Positions 7,835 to 17,287 are shown, counted from the stretch's first letter. The stretch is 46,494 nt of DNA from JACNIZ01 sp964344765 (GCA_964344765.1 CAYFOM010000038.1:1-46494), one strand, 5' to 3'. The notes: a model not told the origin generated them from the sequence alone. Numbers and translations are program-made.

Positions 7835-9188
7835 CTATTCGGCCGCTGGGGACCGCGGTCCGGCCTGCCAGCCACCAAAATGGTCGGCTCCTATATCGGT
7901 CACAACGACCACATCCTCGATACGAATCCCGAATTCGCCAAGGATGTAGATCCCTGGTTCATTGGACAACGTCATCCCCGACGCCATGATCACCTGTGAA
8001 CCGCCGTCGAAATACGGGTCCTCGTGACCCTCCATGCCGATGCCATGCCCTAGGCGGTGGCTGAAATAGCGGTAGCCGTCTTCAAACCCGCTGCCGGCAA
8101 TGACTTGGCGAGCCGCACGGTCTACGGTTTGGCAGGCTGCGCCCGGTTGAATAGCGTCGAAGGCGGCTTTTTGCGCATCGCGAACGATGTTCCAGACTTG
8201 TTCCACCCGCGACGGCACCTCGCCGGCCGGCACCCAGCTGCGCGTATTGTCGGACTTGTAGCCGTGCAGGTCGCCGCCGGTGTCGACCAGCAGCACTTCG
8301 CCCGGGTCGAGTTGACGGTGGGATGCGCCGCCGTGCGGGTAAGCCGCGGCATCGCCGATCAGCGAAAGGTCCCAAATCCCGGTCAGCCCCAACTTGCGTT
8401 GCGCGCGCTGCATCAGCCGCGAAATCTCGGCGCCGGTCATGCCCGGCACGATGTGCTGCGACGCGGCAACGATGCCTTGCTGGGTCAACTCATTGACCTT
8501 GCGCAGCAATTGCAATTCGTGCGCATCCTTGCGGCCGCGCAACTCCACCAACAAATCCAAACCAACGCCGACGCGATACTCGCCCAGCTGCTCGGCCATG
8601 CCGTGCACAAATCGATGGCGCAGCGCCGGCTCCACCGCAATGCGATCGATTCGCCGCTCCTCCAGCGCCGATGCAAGCGGTGCATAGGGGTATTCGTGTT
8701 CATGCCAAGTCACGATCTCGCCGCCCGGTCCGCGCAAGCTACCGTCAGCATTCTTGGCTTCCACCTTCAGGCGGGCGCGGTCGGCTTCAAAATGCGGGCA
8801 AAGCCAGAACTGCTCGCCGTCGGCGGTGACGAGGAGGCTGAACAAACGCTCACTATGACCCCAGGTCATGCCTGATAAGTAGCGCATGGTTGCGCCGCCT
8901 TCGCAGATCATCGCGTCGAACGGGCTCTTTTTCAGCAGATCCGCCAATCGCGCGACTCGCGTTTGATGCTCGTGCCGCTGGATCGGATCCACGGTGTGGG
9001 ACTGGTCGCTGAGCTCGGCAAAAAGTTCGTCGGCGGCGGCGTTGAGGTCGGCGGTTTGTGAGTCCATCGGTTCTTCGGCGGGAGCGGGGCTGGCGTCCTG
9101 GCTGCAGCTGCTCAACCCAGCGGCGGCCAGACCTGCTCCGGCGGCTAGACCGGAACCGGCGCTGAGGCGCAAAACGGCGGCGTTCCAT
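7835..9188 (-). CDS. M24 family metallopeptidase (Xaa-Pro dipeptidase-like), probable Tat-exported lipoprotein
   Basis: Cleaves N-terminal residues before proline or dipeptides, using two metal ions. The C-terminal pita-bread fold has all ligand motifs: LLVDTGGD with a second Asp in YKSDNTR, the His in HRLGHGIGMEGH, Glu in SNEPGIY and Glu in GIRIEDV. The N-terminal half is a creatinase/prolidase-type domain. The open frame starts only at TTG 9172 (LRLSAGSGLAAGAGLAAAGLSSCSQ). Just upstream in another frame is ATG 9188, giving MERRRF. Adding one T to the TTTT run (AAAA at 9171-9174 on the plus strand) yields MERRRFLRLSAGS..., a textbook twin-arginine signal with a lipobox (LSSC). I therefore give 9188 as the start and treat the break as a homopolymer deletion. 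Downstream lie a weak hairpin and a terminator. Confidence 0.88.
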
Positions 9189-9244
9189 CGTCGGCCACTT
9201 TAGCAGGCCGATGGTTCACCTCAGGCGGTCCGAGGAATGCTCGA

Positions 9245-12079
9245 TCAGCTGAAGTACTGCTGCAACGCGTCGCGGATTTTGCGCACGCCGTACGGCTTTT
9301 GCAGGAATCCGTGCAGGCCGCCGCTCGGGAAGTTGCGGGTGGCTTCTTGCTTGCTGTAACCGCTGCACAGCACCACCTTCAGGTCCGGCGCGAGCTGGTG
9401 CAGCTCCTTGAAGGTTTGCAAGCCGTCCATATTGGGCATGGTCAAATCCAGCAGCACCAAATCGAAGCCCGAATCCGAATCGCGCAGTTGCTCCAACGCC
9501 GCGTGGCCGCCATCCACCGCGATCACTTCATGGCCGAGGTGAGTCAGGATCTCCTCGGCGATGATGCGCACATCCCGTTCATCATCGATGACGAGGATGC
9601 GCTTGCTTTGCATAGGCGCCGCGCCCGGTTGGTCCGACCGCGTGAAGCGAGTTTCCGGCTTCTCCAGCGATTCGGGCAGGAACACTTGGAAGCTGCTTCC
9701 TTCGTCGGGTTTGCTCTCTACGCGAATCAAACCGTGGTGTCCGCGCACGATGCCTAGTACTGCCGACATACCCAATCCGCGACCGGTGAATTTGGTGGAA
9801 AAGAATGGATCGAAAATTCGTTCCATGGTTTGCGCCGACATGCCGCAGCCGGAGTCCTTCACACCTAAGTAAACAAACTTGCCGGGCTGAATGTCTTCCA
9901 ACCATGCGGTTGGGATTTGATGCGAAAAACTATTGATGTCCTTTTGATTTAACTCAACCGCGCCGGTGCAAATATCGATGAAACCGGATTGCTCGCCATG
10001 AGCCTCGGATGCATTGGTGATCAAATTCATCACCACCTGACGCAGTTGGGTGGCGTCGGCGAGCACGGTGGGGAGGTGGTCGTCCAAGTTCAAACGCAGC
10101 AATGCGTTTTTAGAAATGGTCACTTCCAGCAGGTGCGACATATCGCGCACGATGGCGCTTAGGTTGACCGGTTGAATCACGAACGCGCCTTTGCCGGAAT
10201 ATGCCAGCATTTGCTTGGCAAGATCGGCGGCGCGTTTGGACGCACGAATGATTTCTTGCAAGTTGAATTGCGCGCGCGCGTCGTCGGGCAAGTGATAAGA
10301 AGCCAGGTCGGCATTGCCGAGGATGGTCATCAAAATATTGTTGAAGTCATGGGCGACGCCACCGGCGAGCACGCCAAGACTTTCCATTTTTTGCGCTTGC
10401 TGCAGTCGCTGATCCATCAACTGTTTTTCACGCTGCGCCTCCAGTCGTTCGGTGATATCAATCATCACCAAAGTCAGCGCCGGCGAATTGCTCTGCACGC
10501 TTTGCACGTGCGCTTCCACCGAAGAAACGCTTCCATCTTTTCGCTTCAACTCACCTGTGATCATCTCGTATTCCGGCTGATCTTGGCAAGTGAACGACGC
10601 CACGACATCGGTCAAGCTTTGTTCGCCAGTGGCGCGGAACATGGTGTGGAAGGATTGATTGGCGCAATCCGCTTCGTCCAATCCGAGTGACTCACGCGCA
10701 CTACGGTTCGCGCCGATGACCTCCAGGCTCGCCAAATCCATAATCAGCACTTCATTGGGCGAGTTGTTCAACACTTGGCTGAAAAACTCATTAAACACCT
10801 CCGCCTTGGCCCGCTTGCTGATGTCGCGCAACGCAGTTATTCGCACCGGCTCCTCGCCCGGGAATTGAATCATTCGCGCCTGAATCTCGCACGGAAATGT
10901 CGAGCCGTCTTTTCGCAGCGCGGTGACCTGATACGGCTCCTCATCGCCGCTCATCATTTTTTTCATCACCAATTCGCGATCGGATTCGGCAATCCATTCC
11001 GTCCCCATTCTGCCGACAGCCTCTTCCTGGCTGTATCCAAACAAGCGTTCCGCGGTTTGGTTTTGGTCAATGCACTCACCCTTGCGACTAAAAAAGATCG
11101 CCTCGAAAGACGCCTGCGCCAGCGACCGGAACCGCACCTTGCTGCGTTCCAATTCACGCCGCAGGTCATGGTGCTCGCTGACATCCACCAACGCCAATGA
11201 ACTAAAAATTCGGCCGCCGGTTGCAGGCACCTGATTGTGGAACTGGAAAGACACTTGGCGTCTTACCCCATCCAAGCCGACGTGTTCCGCCTCGCGACGC
11301 GTGCCTTCTGCTCCATTCCATAAAGCCAAAATTTCATCGCGCATCACGCCAATGGATCTACGGCAGAACAGTCTTCCCACCGATCCGCTGACCTGGGCAT
11401 TCACGTCCAAGCCCAAAGTGCGCATCGCTTCAGTATTTGCGTTTCGCACCAAAATACGATTGCACAAGCGAACAAAACACTCCGGATGGGCATCCAAATA
11501 GGTACCTAATCTGTCGACGCCTTGATTGCGCAACTCGCTCATCAACTTGAAGCAAGCCGTGGTTTCCAGCTCAATGAAACCAATCGGCGAGTCTTCAAAA
11601 AACTTGCGATAGCGATTGGTTGCAGGCTGCAAACGCTGCAACTCGATCACACTTCCTAGCGAAGCGTTGCTGTCGCGCCGATCACTATGCAATCGCGCTA
11701 CCAAGTCGCGCATGCCGGCATCGGTCTTTTCATAGTTGCCGGCTGCGTTGATCAAAGTCGCGCTCGTGGCCGTGTTTTGATCCACGGAGTTGCTAACCAC
11801 ATATAGCGATTGGAAGAACTGCTTGGGCGGCTGGAACAAAGCCGCATGCGGCTCGTCTGGCATGGTGCTTTGATCGCAAATCACGACGTCGACAATGCGC
11901 GCCCGCGGCAACTCGCGCGCCGTCTCCCAGTCTTCCGCATGAATGATTTCTGATCCTCTCAGGCCGCTGTCAACCGCGGCTTGCAACATGTCTCGTCCAG
12001 ATGGGTCCGGATCGACATGGAGGATTCGAAGACTAGACGCCACCAAGGACTCAATTAAGCCCAGCGGAGCCTCCGGCAA
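9245..12079 (-). CDS. hybrid sensor histidine kinase/response regulator with PAS domains
   Basis: A 944-residue cytoplasmic-looking hybrid kinase with no transmembrane segment. Order: an N-terminal receiver-like region (about 16-120, RILHVDPDPSGRDML) that seems to lack the full acidic phospho-site; a linker; three PAS-type sensing domains (about 160-300, 310-420, 430-550; e.g. FSRKGECIDQNQTAERLFGYSQEEAVGRMGTEW); a HisKA dimerisation helix with phospho-acceptor His577 in GGVAHDFNNIL; an HATPase domain with the N box (NLITNASEA), DSGCGM and GRGLGMS; and a C-terminal receiver with DDERD and phospho-acceptor Asp878 (LLDLTMPNMDG) and the conserved Lys in LQKPYG. The internal receiver and absence of a partner regulator suggest phosphorelay to a distant output protein. 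The start is TTG 12079. The gene stands alone on this strand between the peptidase and a divergent small gene. Confidence 0.93.
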   Translation of the reverse strand: MPEAPLGLIESLVASSLRILHVDPDPSGRDMLQAAVDSGLRGSEIIHAEDWETARELPRARIVDVVICDQSTMPDEPHAALFQPPKQFFQSLYVVSNSVDQNTATSATLINAAGNYEKTDAGMRDLVARLHSDRRDSNASLGSVIELQRLQPATNRYRKFFEDSPIGFIELETTACFKLMSELRNQGVDRLGTYLDAHPECFVRLCNRILVRNANTEAMRTLGLDVNAQVSGSVGRLFCRRSIGVMRDEILALWNGAEGTRREAEHVGLDGVRRQVSFQFHNQVPATGGRIFSSLALVDVSEHHDLRRELERSKVRFRSLAQASFEAIFFSRKGECIDQNQTAERLFGYSQEEAVGRMGTEWIAESDRELVMKKMMSGDEEPYQVTALRKDGSTFPCEIQARMIQFPGEEPVRITALRDISKRAKAEVFNEFFSQVLNNSPNEVLIMDLASLEVIGANRSARESLGLDEADCANQSFHTMFRATGEQSLTDVVASFTCQDQPEYEMITGELKRKDGSVSSVEAHVQSVQSNSPALTLVMIDITERLEAQREKQLMDQRLQQAQKMESLGVLAGGVAHDFNNILMTILGNADLASYHLPDDARAQFNLQEIIRASKRAADLAKQMLAYSGKGAFVIQPVNLSAIVRDMSHLLEVTISKNALLRLNLDDHLPTVLADATQLRQVVMNLITNASEAHGEQSGFIDICTGAVELNQKDINSFSHQIPTAWLEDIQPGKFVYLGVKDSGCGMSAQTMERIFDPFFSTKFTGRGLGMSAVLGIVRGHHGLIRVESKPDEGSSFQVFLPESLEKPETRFTRSDQPGAAPMQSKRILVIDDERDVRIIAEEILTHLGHEVIAVDGGHAALEQLRDSDSGFDLVLLDLTMPNMDGLQTFKELHQLAPDLKVVLCSGYSKQEATRNFPSGGLHGFLQKPYGVRKIRDALQQYFS

Positions 12080-12157
12080 GGTACAAACCTTTACAGATTG
12101 GGTTGCTTATGGTGGGATTGGAGCTATACCAGGAATACCCCCAAGAACGGAAGCCCT

Positions 12158-12481
12158 ATGACTGAGACAACCGAAACTACTACTGACCAACACGTCGCCC
12201 ATGCGATGGAAACCATGCCGGAAGTGTTGAAGGCATTGGTTGGCAAGCTCATTACCGTTGCCAACCCAGAGTCCTACGAGGACGCCCCCGTAGGTCACCG
12301 CTTGACGACAGGTTTCTACAAGGCAAAAATCATGGCCGTTAAATCCGACCACATCGTGCTGCTGACCGAGTTCAAGCACATCCGCGGCAGCGCGGCGTCG
12401 GAGACGACCAAGCAATTCATCCCGTTGGCCCGCATCAAGCGCGTCTCGGTGATGAAGAGCGAAAAGGTCCTTCACATCTGA
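12158..12481 (+). CDS. small conserved-looking beta-rich hypothetical protein
   Basis: A 107-residue protein of unknown function. The first 20 residues are Thr-rich and polar. The rest alternates strands in a way that suggests a small barrel of the SH3 or Sm type: GKLITVAN, FYKAKIMAVKSDHIVLLTEF, KQFIPLARIKRVSVMK, KVLHI. The open frame extends back to 12098, but ATG 12158 has a plausible GGAAG five bases upstream and removes an odd Trp/Cys-rich leader. The stop is 4 bases before the TTG start of the gamma-carbonic anhydrase gene, so the two are very likely one operon. No signal peptide or membrane segment, so a cytoplasmic role. Confidence 0.7.
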   Translation: MTETTETTTDQHVAHAMETMPEVLKALVGKLITVANPESYEDAPVGHRLTTGFYKAKIMAVKSDHIVLLTEFKHIRGSAASETTKQFIPLARIKRVSVMKSEKVLHI

Positions 12482-12485
12482 CCAG

Positions 12486-13019
12486 TTGATCCTCCCTTAC
12501 GACGGCAAGTCACCGCGCCTAGGTGCGCAGGTGTTTCTGGCTCCCAGTGCAATCGTGGTCGGCGACGTAGAGTTGGCCGACCGCGTTTCTGTTTGGTATG
12601 GAGCCATTGTTCGCGGCGACGTGAACTCGATCCGCATCGGCGCCGACAGCAACATCCAAGACGGCGCGGTGCTGCACGGCCAACTCGGTGAGTGGCCGGT
12701 GGAGTTGGGCGAGCGCGTGTCCATCGGCCACCAAGCCACGGTGCACGGCGCCGTCATCGAAGACGATGTCCTGGTCGGCATTGGTGCGCGCGTGCTGGAC
12801 GGCTGCCGGATCGGGGCTCATTCGCTAATCGCCGCCGGCGCGGTGGTGCGCGAGGGCACTCAAATTCCACCGCGATCGCTGGTCGTCGGCGTGCCGGCGA
12901 AGGTCAAACGTGAGTTGAGCGAGCGCGAACTCGACATCATCGCGCGCACGCCGAAACGATACTTCGAGTACGCGCGCAAGACCGAAGAGGCGCTGCGCGA
13001 AATCGGGATCGAGGCCTAG
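12486..13019 (+). CDS. gamma-class carbonic anhydrase family protein (left-handed beta-helix)
   Basis: A 177-residue hexapeptide-repeat protein. Repeated turns of the [LIV]-G-x-x-x-x type (VVGDVELADRVSVWYGAIVRGDV, IRIGADSNIQDGAVLHG, VSIGHQATVHGAVI, VLVGIGARVLDGCRIG, SLIAAGAVV) build a left-handed beta-helix, closed by a C-terminal helix (LSERELDIIARTPKRYFEYAR). His64, His82 and His87 match the three zinc or iron ligands of the gamma class (Cam/YrdA). It probably hydrates CO2 or acts as a trimeric metal protein; YrdA-like members often show weak or no activity, so the catalytic role is not certain. The start is TTG 12486, 4 bases after the upstream small gene. It converges with the DUF4185-like gene. 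Confidence 0.9.
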   Translation: MILPYDGKSPRLGAQVFLAPSAIVVGDVELADRVSVWYGAIVRGDVNSIRIGADSNIQDGAVLHGQLGEWPVELGERVSIGHQATVHGAVIEDDVLVGIGARVLDGCRIGAHSLIAAGAVVREGTQIPPRSLVVGVPAKVKRELSERELDIIARTPKRYFEYARKTEEALREIGIEA

Positions 13020-13026
13020 GCCACGC

Positions 13027-14145
13027 CTAGTTGACCCGCAAACGAATGAAGCGAGGCCGGTAGATGTCGGCGTAGGTGAAGTGGTCCCAGAAATTCACCG
13101 CGTTGACGTTGTAGGAAATCAGCAAGGTGCCCGGTTCGCTTAGGTGGGGGTGGGCTTTGGCGTTGTAAGTGAACACGTCCAAGTTTTTCGGCACCGGGCA
13201 GTCGTAGACCTCGGTAATCGGACCCCACGGCCCAACCGGCGTAGGTCCTAGGCGGACAGCAATCTGACGGCCGATGGTGTCCTGCTGGAACGCCATCAAA
13301 AATTGACCGTTTGGCAGCGGAGTCACGCTGAATTCGTTCGACAGCCGCCCGCACATCGGCGCGGCTTGATTGATGTCGGCGACCCAGTTGTTGCCGTCCC
13401 AAAAGCGGTATGCGCTGAAGTTGGTGAACTGATCGCGCGGCACCCGCGACGCCAGCGCCTTCTTGTTGAACGGGTCTTCCTGAATGCCGTAGACGTAAAT
13501 GTACCCATCCGGGTTGATCGCGTTGCCCTCGATGGTGTTGTCCATGATCGCGCCGCCGAAGCTGACTTGACCGCGTTGCGGCGCATCGTCCAGCCACAAC
13601 GAGGTTTCGACCTGAGTGTGGCCATTGAACGGCGGCAACATGCCGGCGGGGATGGTAATCAGCGAAATGCCTTCGCGCGTGAACGGCGGCGGATCTTTGG
13701 AAAAGCGGCCGGCGAAAATGTGGGTGTCGCCGTCGATGATGATGCCGTCTTTCAGCCAGTAAAACTCGCCGGGCTGCGTGTTGGGCGTGTTGGGTTCAAA
13801 AACCGCCAGCTGCTGCGGGCCGTTGTTCGGCCAATAAAAATGAATCGCATTGGGGTCGGCACCGGCACCGGCGGGCAGCACGCCAATCGTGTTGTTGACC
13901 AGCGTGGTCCCCGCCAAGCGCTGCCCCTGAGTGTTGACGTCGCCGATGAAAGTGTCGCTGAAAACGAACAGAGTGCGGCAGGTTTTGTGAGCGCCGAAGG
14001 CGTCGTTGCCGGTGAAGGGGATCGAATAAATCCCGTCGGCACCCGTCCAGCCGCTGGTTTGGTCGAATACCGCATCCCATTCGGGCGCGGTCTCGACGGT
14101 GAACTGCTGGGCAGCGGCGAGCAGGACGAGGGGCAGGAGGTTCAT
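13027..14145 (-). CDS. secreted DUF4185-like beta-propeller protein
   Basis: A 372-residue exported protein. ATG 14145 begins a short signal peptide (MNLLPLVLLAAAQQ). The open frame runs far upstream, but that extension is antisense to asparagine synthase and has no signal, so I trimmed it. The mature part has the propeller-like pattern of the DUF4185/GH43-related group: TLFVFSDTFIGDV, VNNTIGVL, IIIDGDTHIFAGRF, YIYVYGIQED, RFWDGNNWVADI and SNEFSVTPLPNGQFLMAFQ. These resemble repeated blades that read out a substrate, as in glycan-active enzymes. No catalytic acids can be assigned with confidence. It is divergent from asnB with about 95 bases between starts and convergent with the carbonic anhydrase gene. 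Confidence 0.7.
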   Translation of the reverse strand: MNLLPLVLLAAAQQFTVETAPEWDAVFDQTSGWTGADGIYSIPFTGNDAFGAHKTCRTLFVFSDTFIGDVNTQGQRLAGTTLVNNTIGVLPAGAGADPNAIHFYWPNNGPQQLAVFEPNTPNTQPGEFYWLKDGIIIDGDTHIFAGRFSKDPPPFTREGISLITIPAGMLPPFNGHTQVETSLWLDDAPQRGQVSFGGAIMDNTIEGNAINPDGYIYVYGIQEDPFNKKALASRVPRDQFTNFSAYRFWDGNNWVADINQAAPMCGRLSNEFSVTPLPNGQFLMAFQQDTIGRQIAVRLGPTPVGPWGPITEVYDCPVPKNLDVFTYNAKAHPHLSEPGTLLISYNVNAVNFWDHFTYADIYRPRFIRLRVN

Positions 14146-14241
14146 CGCCCAATTTTGCCCCAAAATTGGGATTCTTGCCGGGAATTGCCGATATTCCAGA
14201 AGGCGGGCATTTGTTGCCCGCATTTCGCCCCCGGCGCTGCC

Positions 14242-15930
14242 ATGTGCTCGATTTTCGCCCTCCTCAACCTTCGTTCCGACCCCGCCGACGCACGCGAGTT
14301 GGCGTTGACTCAGTCCAAAACCCTGCGCCACCGCGGCCCGGATTGGAGTGGCATTTACGCCGATGAAAACGCGGTTCTGGCGCACGAGCGACTGTCGATC
14401 GTCGGCGTGGATTCCGGCGCGCAGCCGCTGATGTCGCCGGACCAGCATCAGTGGTTGGCGGTGAACGGCGAAATTTACAACCACCTGGAGTTGCGGCAGG
14501 ACTTGATCGTGCCGTATTCCTTCCTCACTCACTCCGATTGCGAGGTCATCCTGCCGCTGTGGCGGGAAAACGGCGCCGACTTTTTGAACGAGCTGAACGG
14601 CATTTTTGCCTTCGTGCTCTACGATCGCGCCGAGCAGAAGTGGCTGATCGCGCGCGATCCAATTGGGGTGGTGCCGCTTTATTGGGGCCGCGATGAGCAT
14701 GGCAACATCCTGGTCGCCTCCGAGGTCAAAGCCTTGGTCGACGTCTGCCGCAGCTATGAAGAATTCCCGCCGGGGCATTACTGGTTGGGCGGTTCCGGCG
14801 CGGCCGACGACGAGGCCAAAGGCCCGGTGCAGTACTACCAACCGGCGTGGCGCGAATTTGATGCGGTCGATGGCAACACCGCCAATCACCGCGATGTGCG
14901 CCATGCGTTGGAAGCCGCGGTCGAGCGCCAATTGATGTGCGATGTGCCGTACGGCGTTTTACTTTCCGGCGGTGTGGATTCATCGATCATTGCCGCGGTG
15001 GCGTCGAAATTTTCGCGCATGCGCGTCGAAGAAGGCGGCGTTTCCGAAGCTTGGTTCCCGCGGCTGCATTCCTTCGCCATCGGCTTGGAAGGCGCACCCG
15101 ATCTAGCCGCAGCGCGCACCGTCGCCGACCACCTGCAGACGGTGCACCACGAGTTTCACTTCACCTTCCAACAAGGTTTGGATGCGCTGAAGGACGTGAT
15201 TTCTCACCTCGAAACCTACGACGTGACCACCATCCGCGCGTCTACGCCGATGTACTTGATGGCGCGCCGCATCAAAGCGATGGGCATCAAAATGGTGCTG
15301 TCCGGCGAAGGCGCCGACGAAATTTTCGGCGGCTACTTGTACTTCCACAAAGCGCCGAACGCGCGCGAGTTTCACGACGAAACGGTGCGCAAACTTGACC
15401 AGTTGCATTGGTACGACTGCTTGCGCGCCAACAAATCGATGGCGGCGTGGGGGTTGGAAGCGCGGGTGCCGTTTTTGGATCGCGAATTTCTCGACTTAGC
15501 CATGTCACTGGACCCGGCCGTCAAAATGTGCGGCGGCAAGGTGATGGAAAAATCCATCCTGCGACAAGCTTTCAACGGTCGCATTCCCGACGAAATCCTG
15601 TGGCGTCAAAAAGAACAGTTCTCCGATGGCGTCGGCTATTCGTGGATTGATTCGCTACGCGAACACGCCGCCGCGAACGTCAGCGACGAGCAGATGGAAA
15701 ACGCCGAATGGCGCTTCCCGATCAACCCGCCGGCCACCAAAGAGGCGTACTTCTACCGCAGCATTTTCGACGAACTGTTCCCGGGCGAAACCGCCGCCAA
15801 ACTAGTGCCGGGCGGACCCAGCGTGGCTTGTTCCACGCCGACCGCAATCGCCTGGGATGCATCCTTCGCCGACAACGCCGACCCCAGTGGGCGCGCGGTC
15901 AAAGGTGTGCACGATCAAAGCTACGACTAG
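14242..15930 (+). CDS. asnB: asparagine synthase (glutamine-hydrolysing), AsnB type
   Basis: Converts aspartate, ATP and glutamine to asparagine. At 562 residues it matches the usual bacterial AsnB length. The N-terminal glutaminase domain begins with the nucleophile Cys2 (MCSIFALLN), followed by LRHRGPDWSG, RLSIVG, NGEIYNH and the R-D-P-I-G-V-x-P-L-Y motif. The synthetase domain has the pyrophosphate loop LLSGGVDSS near residue 240, LSGEGADEIFGGY, and the C-terminal signature MAAWGLEARVPFLD followed by LWRQKEQFSDGVGYSW. ATG 14242 is chosen because the catalytic Cys must be residue 2; the open frame upstream to 13303 is antisense to the propeller gene. The stop lies 3 bases from that of the convergent nitroreductase gene. 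Confidence 0.96.
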   Translation: MCSIFALLNLRSDPADARELALTQSKTLRHRGPDWSGIYADENAVLAHERLSIVGVDSGAQPLMSPDQHQWLAVNGEIYNHLELRQDLIVPYSFLTHSDCEVILPLWRENGADFLNELNGIFAFVLYDRAEQKWLIARDPIGVVPLYWGRDEHGNILVASEVKALVDVCRSYEEFPPGHYWLGGSGAADDEAKGPVQYYQPAWREFDAVDGNTANHRDVRHALEAAVERQLMCDVPYGVLLSGGVDSSIIAAVASKFSRMRVEEGGVSEAWFPRLHSFAIGLEGAPDLAAARTVADHLQTVHHEFHFTFQQGLDALKDVISHLETYDVTTIRASTPMYLMARRIKAMGIKMVLSGEGADEIFGGYLYFHKAPNAREFHDETVRKLDQLHWYDCLRANKSMAAWGLEARVPFLDREFLDLAMSLDPAVKMCGGKVMEKSILRQAFNGRIPDEILWRQKEQFSDGVGYSWIDSLREHAAANVSDEQMENAEWRFPINPPATKEAYFYRSIFDELFPGETAAKLVPGGPSVACSTPTAIAWDASFADNADPSGRAVKGVHDQSYD

Positions 15931-15933
15931 CGC

Positions 15934-16569
15934 TTACGACTCGTCCGGCTCGCCGCTCAGCGCGTGATTGCCGAAGCGATCAACCGAAACGCAATCCTCG
16001 TAACGCAGCAATCCCATGCGCGGCCGCGCCGGCTCAACCGCTTTGCCGATGGTGATCATCAGCAGCGGCGGGTGATCCTCATCCAAACCGAGGATCTCGG
16101 CTACCTTGACCGGGTCAAAACCAATCATCGGGCACGAATCCAAGCCCATTTGGCGGGCGACCAGCATCAAATTCTGACCGGCGAAGCTGATCGAACGGAT
16201 CGCTTCGTCGCGCTGGATTTGATCATTGCCGCCATAAAAACCGGGCACCATGCCGTTAAACATCTGCTTGATGTCGTCCGGCGCGTGGCGCAGCTGGCGC
16301 TCCATGTTCTCCCAACCCTTCAGCGCACCGGCCAGCACAATGACCACCGGGCAATCCTTGACCTGCGCTTGATTCCACGACGCGGCGCAGAGCTGGTCCT
16401 GCACCTGTTGGTCGGTGACGACGACGAAGTGCCAGTTCTGCATATTGAAGGACGTCGGCGCGAGCATGGCGTGATCGAGCAGGTGGCGAATTTCCTGCTC
16501 GGACATCTTGTGCTCGGGGTCGAAATGTTTGACGGCGCGACGAGATCGGATTGCTTCCAGGAGGTCCAT
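15934..16569 (-). CDS. nitroreductase family flavoprotein
   Basis: A 211-residue NAD(P)H-dependent FMN oxidoreductase. N-terminal AIRSRRAVKHFD supplies the FMN-phosphate-binding arginines. APTSFNMQNWHFVVVTD is the flavin-ring motif, and the middle helix SFAGQNLMLVARQMGLDSCPMIGFD with LLMITIGKA near the end is typical of the family. The natural substrate cannot be read from sequence; members reduce nitroaromatics, quinones or flavins. It is divergent from a second, distinct nitroreductase gene, with about 60 bases between the start codons that must hold both promoters. Confidence 0.9.
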   Translation of the reverse strand: MDLLEAIRSRRAVKHFDPEHKMSEQEIRHLLDHAMLAPTSFNMQNWHFVVVTDQQVQDQLCAASWNQAQVKDCPVVIVLAGALKGWENMERQLRHAPDDIKQMFNGMVPGFYGGNDQIQRDEAIRSISFAGQNLMLVARQMGLDSCPMIGFDPVKVAEILGLDEDHPPLLMITIGKAVEPARPRMGLLRYEDCVSVDRFGNHALSGEPDES

Positions 16570-16630
16570 GGCCTAAGGATGAGATATTCTGCGAATAGTT
16601 CAAGTGCCCGACCACACTCTCTCAAAAACC

Positions 16631-17260
16631 ATGACGCAAACCACCTCGCCCGCCGCCGTCGATCAAGCCATTCGCAACCGTTGCACCCGCAAGATTCTGG
16701 CGGGGAGCGGGGAAGGAGAGCAGCGCGAACTGTTTTTGCGCGGCGTGCGCGAGTCGCTGGAGTTAGCCGGCATGGCGCCGTTCCATTACCCGCGCACCGA
16801 CGACGTGCCCGAGCCGTGGCGCTTTCATGTGTATGCGGGTGATGCGATGAAGCGCGCGCAGCAGCAATTGGCCGACGCCGAGCTGCTGTACGGCAAGTTG
16901 CCGCGCATTTTCGACAACGCCGGCGCCGTGGTCGTGGCCACTTATCTACCCGAAACCGAAGACGAGCCCAAGCTGCAGGCGCGCAATTGGGAGCACGCCG
17001 CCGCCGCAGCTGCTGCAACTCAGAATTTGTTGCTCGCTACCGAAGCGCGCGGCATCGGCAGCTATTGGTGCAGTGCGCCGATCCTCGGAGAAAGCCCGGC
17101 CAAAAAGGTGTGGGGCATTGCCGACGAGGAAATCGTCATCGGTGAAATCTTCCTCGGTTGGCCGATGAGCGCTGCAGACGAGGAGGAAAAGGGTTGGTCC
17201 GGCAAAATGCGCGGAAGGCGCACTTCACCGGACCAAGGTTGGTGTCGCTGGGCCGAGTAA
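16631..17260 (+). CDS. nitroreductase family protein (FMN oxidoreductase)
   Basis: A 209-residue nitroreductase-fold protein, clearly different from its divergent neighbour. It has the N-terminal AIRNRCTRKILAG FMN-binding segment, then AGMAPFHYPR in place of the usual APS-x-x-N-x-Q region. EHAAAAAAATQNLLLATEARGIGSYWCSAP and IGEIFLGWP follow, as in the BluB/YdjA-like branch. ATG 16631 is preferred over the in-frame GTG at 16604 because it gives a shorter, more typical N-terminus. Its stop codon (17258-17260) directly touches the left end of an insertion sequence. The last 15 residues (RGRRTSPDQGWCRWAE) look complete, so the insertion has probably not damaged the gene. Confidence 0.85.
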   Translation: MTQTTSPAAVDQAIRNRCTRKILAGSGEGEQRELFLRGVRESLELAGMAPFHYPRTDDVPEPWRFHVYAGDAMKRAQQQLADAELLYGKLPRIFDNAGAVVVATYLPETEDEPKLQARNWEHAAAAAAATQNLLLATEARGIGSYWCSAPILGESPAKKVWGIADEEIVIGEIFLGWPMSAADEEEKGWSGKMRGRRTSPDQGWCRWAE

Positions 17261-17261
17261 A

Positions 17262-17287
17262 AGCTGGCCCCTTTGAGTGGCCCAAAT
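17262..17287 (+). repeat. left terminal inverted repeat of the IS
   Basis: 26 bases that match the reverse complement of 18366-18391 at 24 positions; the mismatches are at positions 14 and 16 of the repeat. The match extends one base further outwards (17261 with 18392). Confidence 0.85.

Noticed and set aside
13303..14241. Upstream extension of the asparagine synthase frame
   Set aside because: Antisense to the propeller gene; AsnB needs Cys as residue 2, which fixes the start at 14242.
14146..14931. Upstream extension of the DUF4185-like frame
   Set aside because: Antisense to asnB; a signal peptide begins at ATG 14145.
15964..16842. Plus-strand 292-residue frame over the nitroreductases
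   Set aside because: Antisense to one real gene and out of frame with the other; Arg/His-rich shadow.
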